Part shown: one piece after another, positions 7,925 through 8,547 of the stretch
How the letters are laid out: each line of letters begins with the position of its first letter
Numbering within the stretch: the first letter of the stretch is position 1
Assembly (NCBI GenBank): GCA_002394305.1
Contig: DGTM01000045.1
Span: 67,618 to 76,164 of the forward strand
Direction: 5' to 3'
DNA length: 8,547 bases
Origin: Prevotellaceae bacterium UBA4336
Lineage (GTDB): Bacteria; Bacteroidota; Bacteroidia; Bacteroidales; Bacteroidaceae
Notes under the pieces: model-generated
Told to the model about the DNA's origin: nothing
Databases searched by the model: none
Seen by the model: only the letters and a program-made list of their open reading frames with translations
Position numbers and translations under genes: made by a program

Positions 7925-8547
7925 TTAGTTCTTTCTTTCGTCGGACGGTGTGGTGCCGTAGAAGCGTGTGAAGGCGCGTGTGAAGTTCTGCACCTGCGTG
8001 TAGCCGCACTTCTCCGCCACTTCGGTTATGGGCATGTCGCGATAGCCATGCAGCAGGTCCTTCGCCTTCTGCATACGCATGCGCTGGATGTAGGCCGAAG
8101 GCGTGACGGAGAGGGTCTGCTGAAGGCGGCGGCGAAGCGTGGCAAAGCTTATGTGCATCTGGGCCGCTATGCTGTCGATGTCCGTCACACCCTTCTCGCT
8201 CAGGGCATAGATGACACTGGCCAACTGCGAGAGGAACTCCTTGTCGTCGGTGGTCAGCTTGACGGATTCCTGCAAGGTGAAGGAATCCACGTTCTGGTAT
8301 TTGAGCCGCAGCTGGTCGTACATCTCCTGCAGCGACGTGATGTCCTGCTCGTAGTTCTTCATCTTGCGCCTGTGGCGGCGGTAGGTGAAGAACACGGCAA
8401 GGGCGATGAGTGCGAGCAGCAGTACAGCGGAGACGGCGGTTGCCGCCAGAAAAGTATGGTTCCGCTGCACCATCTGCTCGTTTTCCTTCTGTAGTATGTC
8501 GACGTGGTAGATGGCGTTGTAGCGGCTGATGGCCTCGGCCGTCTCGG
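7925..8547 (-). CDS. Membrane-anchored AraC-family transcriptional regulator, C-terminal part (start lies beyond right edge)
   Basis: The frame is open to the right edge and 206 residues are visible. Order: a short segment (ETAEAISRYNAIYHVDILQKENEQ) resembling the end of a TPR-type sensor region just before the membrane; one transmembrane helix at visible residues ~32-54 (FLAATAVSAVLLLALIALAV), followed by a basic YRRHRRK stop-transfer; a probable coiled-coil linker at ~62-88; and a C-terminal AraC-type double helix-turn-helix at ~120-203. The HTH shows IDSIAAQMHISFATLRRRL, PSAYIQRMRMQKAKDLL and ITEVAEKCGYTQVQNFTRAF, with the family's final PS-x-x-R ending. An internal Met encoded at 8473 is unlikely to be the true start, because coding-like sequence continues upstream. 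Membrane AraC regulators with periplasmic or TPR sensor regions are common in Bacteroidetes. It ends 99 bp upstream of the giant surface gene on the same strand, so it may control that gene (inference). Confidence 0.9.
   Translation of the reverse strand, partial: ETAEAISRYNAIYHVDILQKENEQMVQRNHTFLAATAVSAVLLLALIALAVFFTYRRHRRKMKNYEQDITSLQEMYDQLRLKYQNVDSFTLQESVKLTTDDKEFLSQLASVIYALSEKGVTDIDSIAAQMHISFATLRRRLQQTLSVTPSAYIQRMRMQKAKDLLHGYRDMPITEVAEKCGYTQVQNFTRAFTRFYGTTPSDERKN

Noticed and set aside
7913..8494. 193-codon plus-strand open frame
   Set aside because: It is antisense to the AraC-type regulator, whose HTH and transmembrane segment are unmistakable.

Overview
The window looks like chromosomal DNA of a Bacteroidales bacterium, most likely Prevotella or a close relative. 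The evidence is a giant secreted protein with a type IX secretion system (T9SS) type A C-terminal sorting tail, BspA-type leucine-rich repeats, dockerin- and cohesin-like modules, a membrane-anchored AraC-family regulator of the kind common in Bacteroidetes, and AT-rich intergenic direct repeats. All supported genes lie on the minus strand, so the genetic order runs from right to left.

Right edge (7925-8547): the C-terminal part of a transmembrane AraC-type regulator, cut by the window edge. A 99-bp AT-rich gap follows, containing a 14-bp tandem repeat. Centre (1304-7825): one 2173-residue secreted protein with this layout: signal peptide; four ~225-residue N-terminal modules I do not recognise; about five Ig-like domains; two BspA-type LRR blocks; cohesin-like domain; dockerin pair; second cohesin-like domain; T9SS tail. 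The DNA encoding its first ~548 residues is clearly AT-richer than the rest, which suggests a mosaic gene.

Intergenic stretch 883-1303 (about 420 bp) is packed with repeats. A 76-bp tandem repeat contains a copy of the big gene's own last codons and stop. There is a strong minus-strand intrinsic terminator (1040-1080) and a four-unit 22-bp palindromic array (931-1018). I see nothing recognisable in 1081-1154. Left edge (1-882): a decayed paralogue of the LRR part of the big protein. It has lost its 5' end, carries one clear and one probable frameshift, and runs off the window.

Working model (inference): the membrane regulator may sense an envelope signal and control the adjacent surface protein. 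T9SS exports that protein, and it probably mediates adhesion or complex assembly at the cell surface. The left-hand fragment and the repeat-rich junction look like the debris of recombination between paralogous surface-protein genes.
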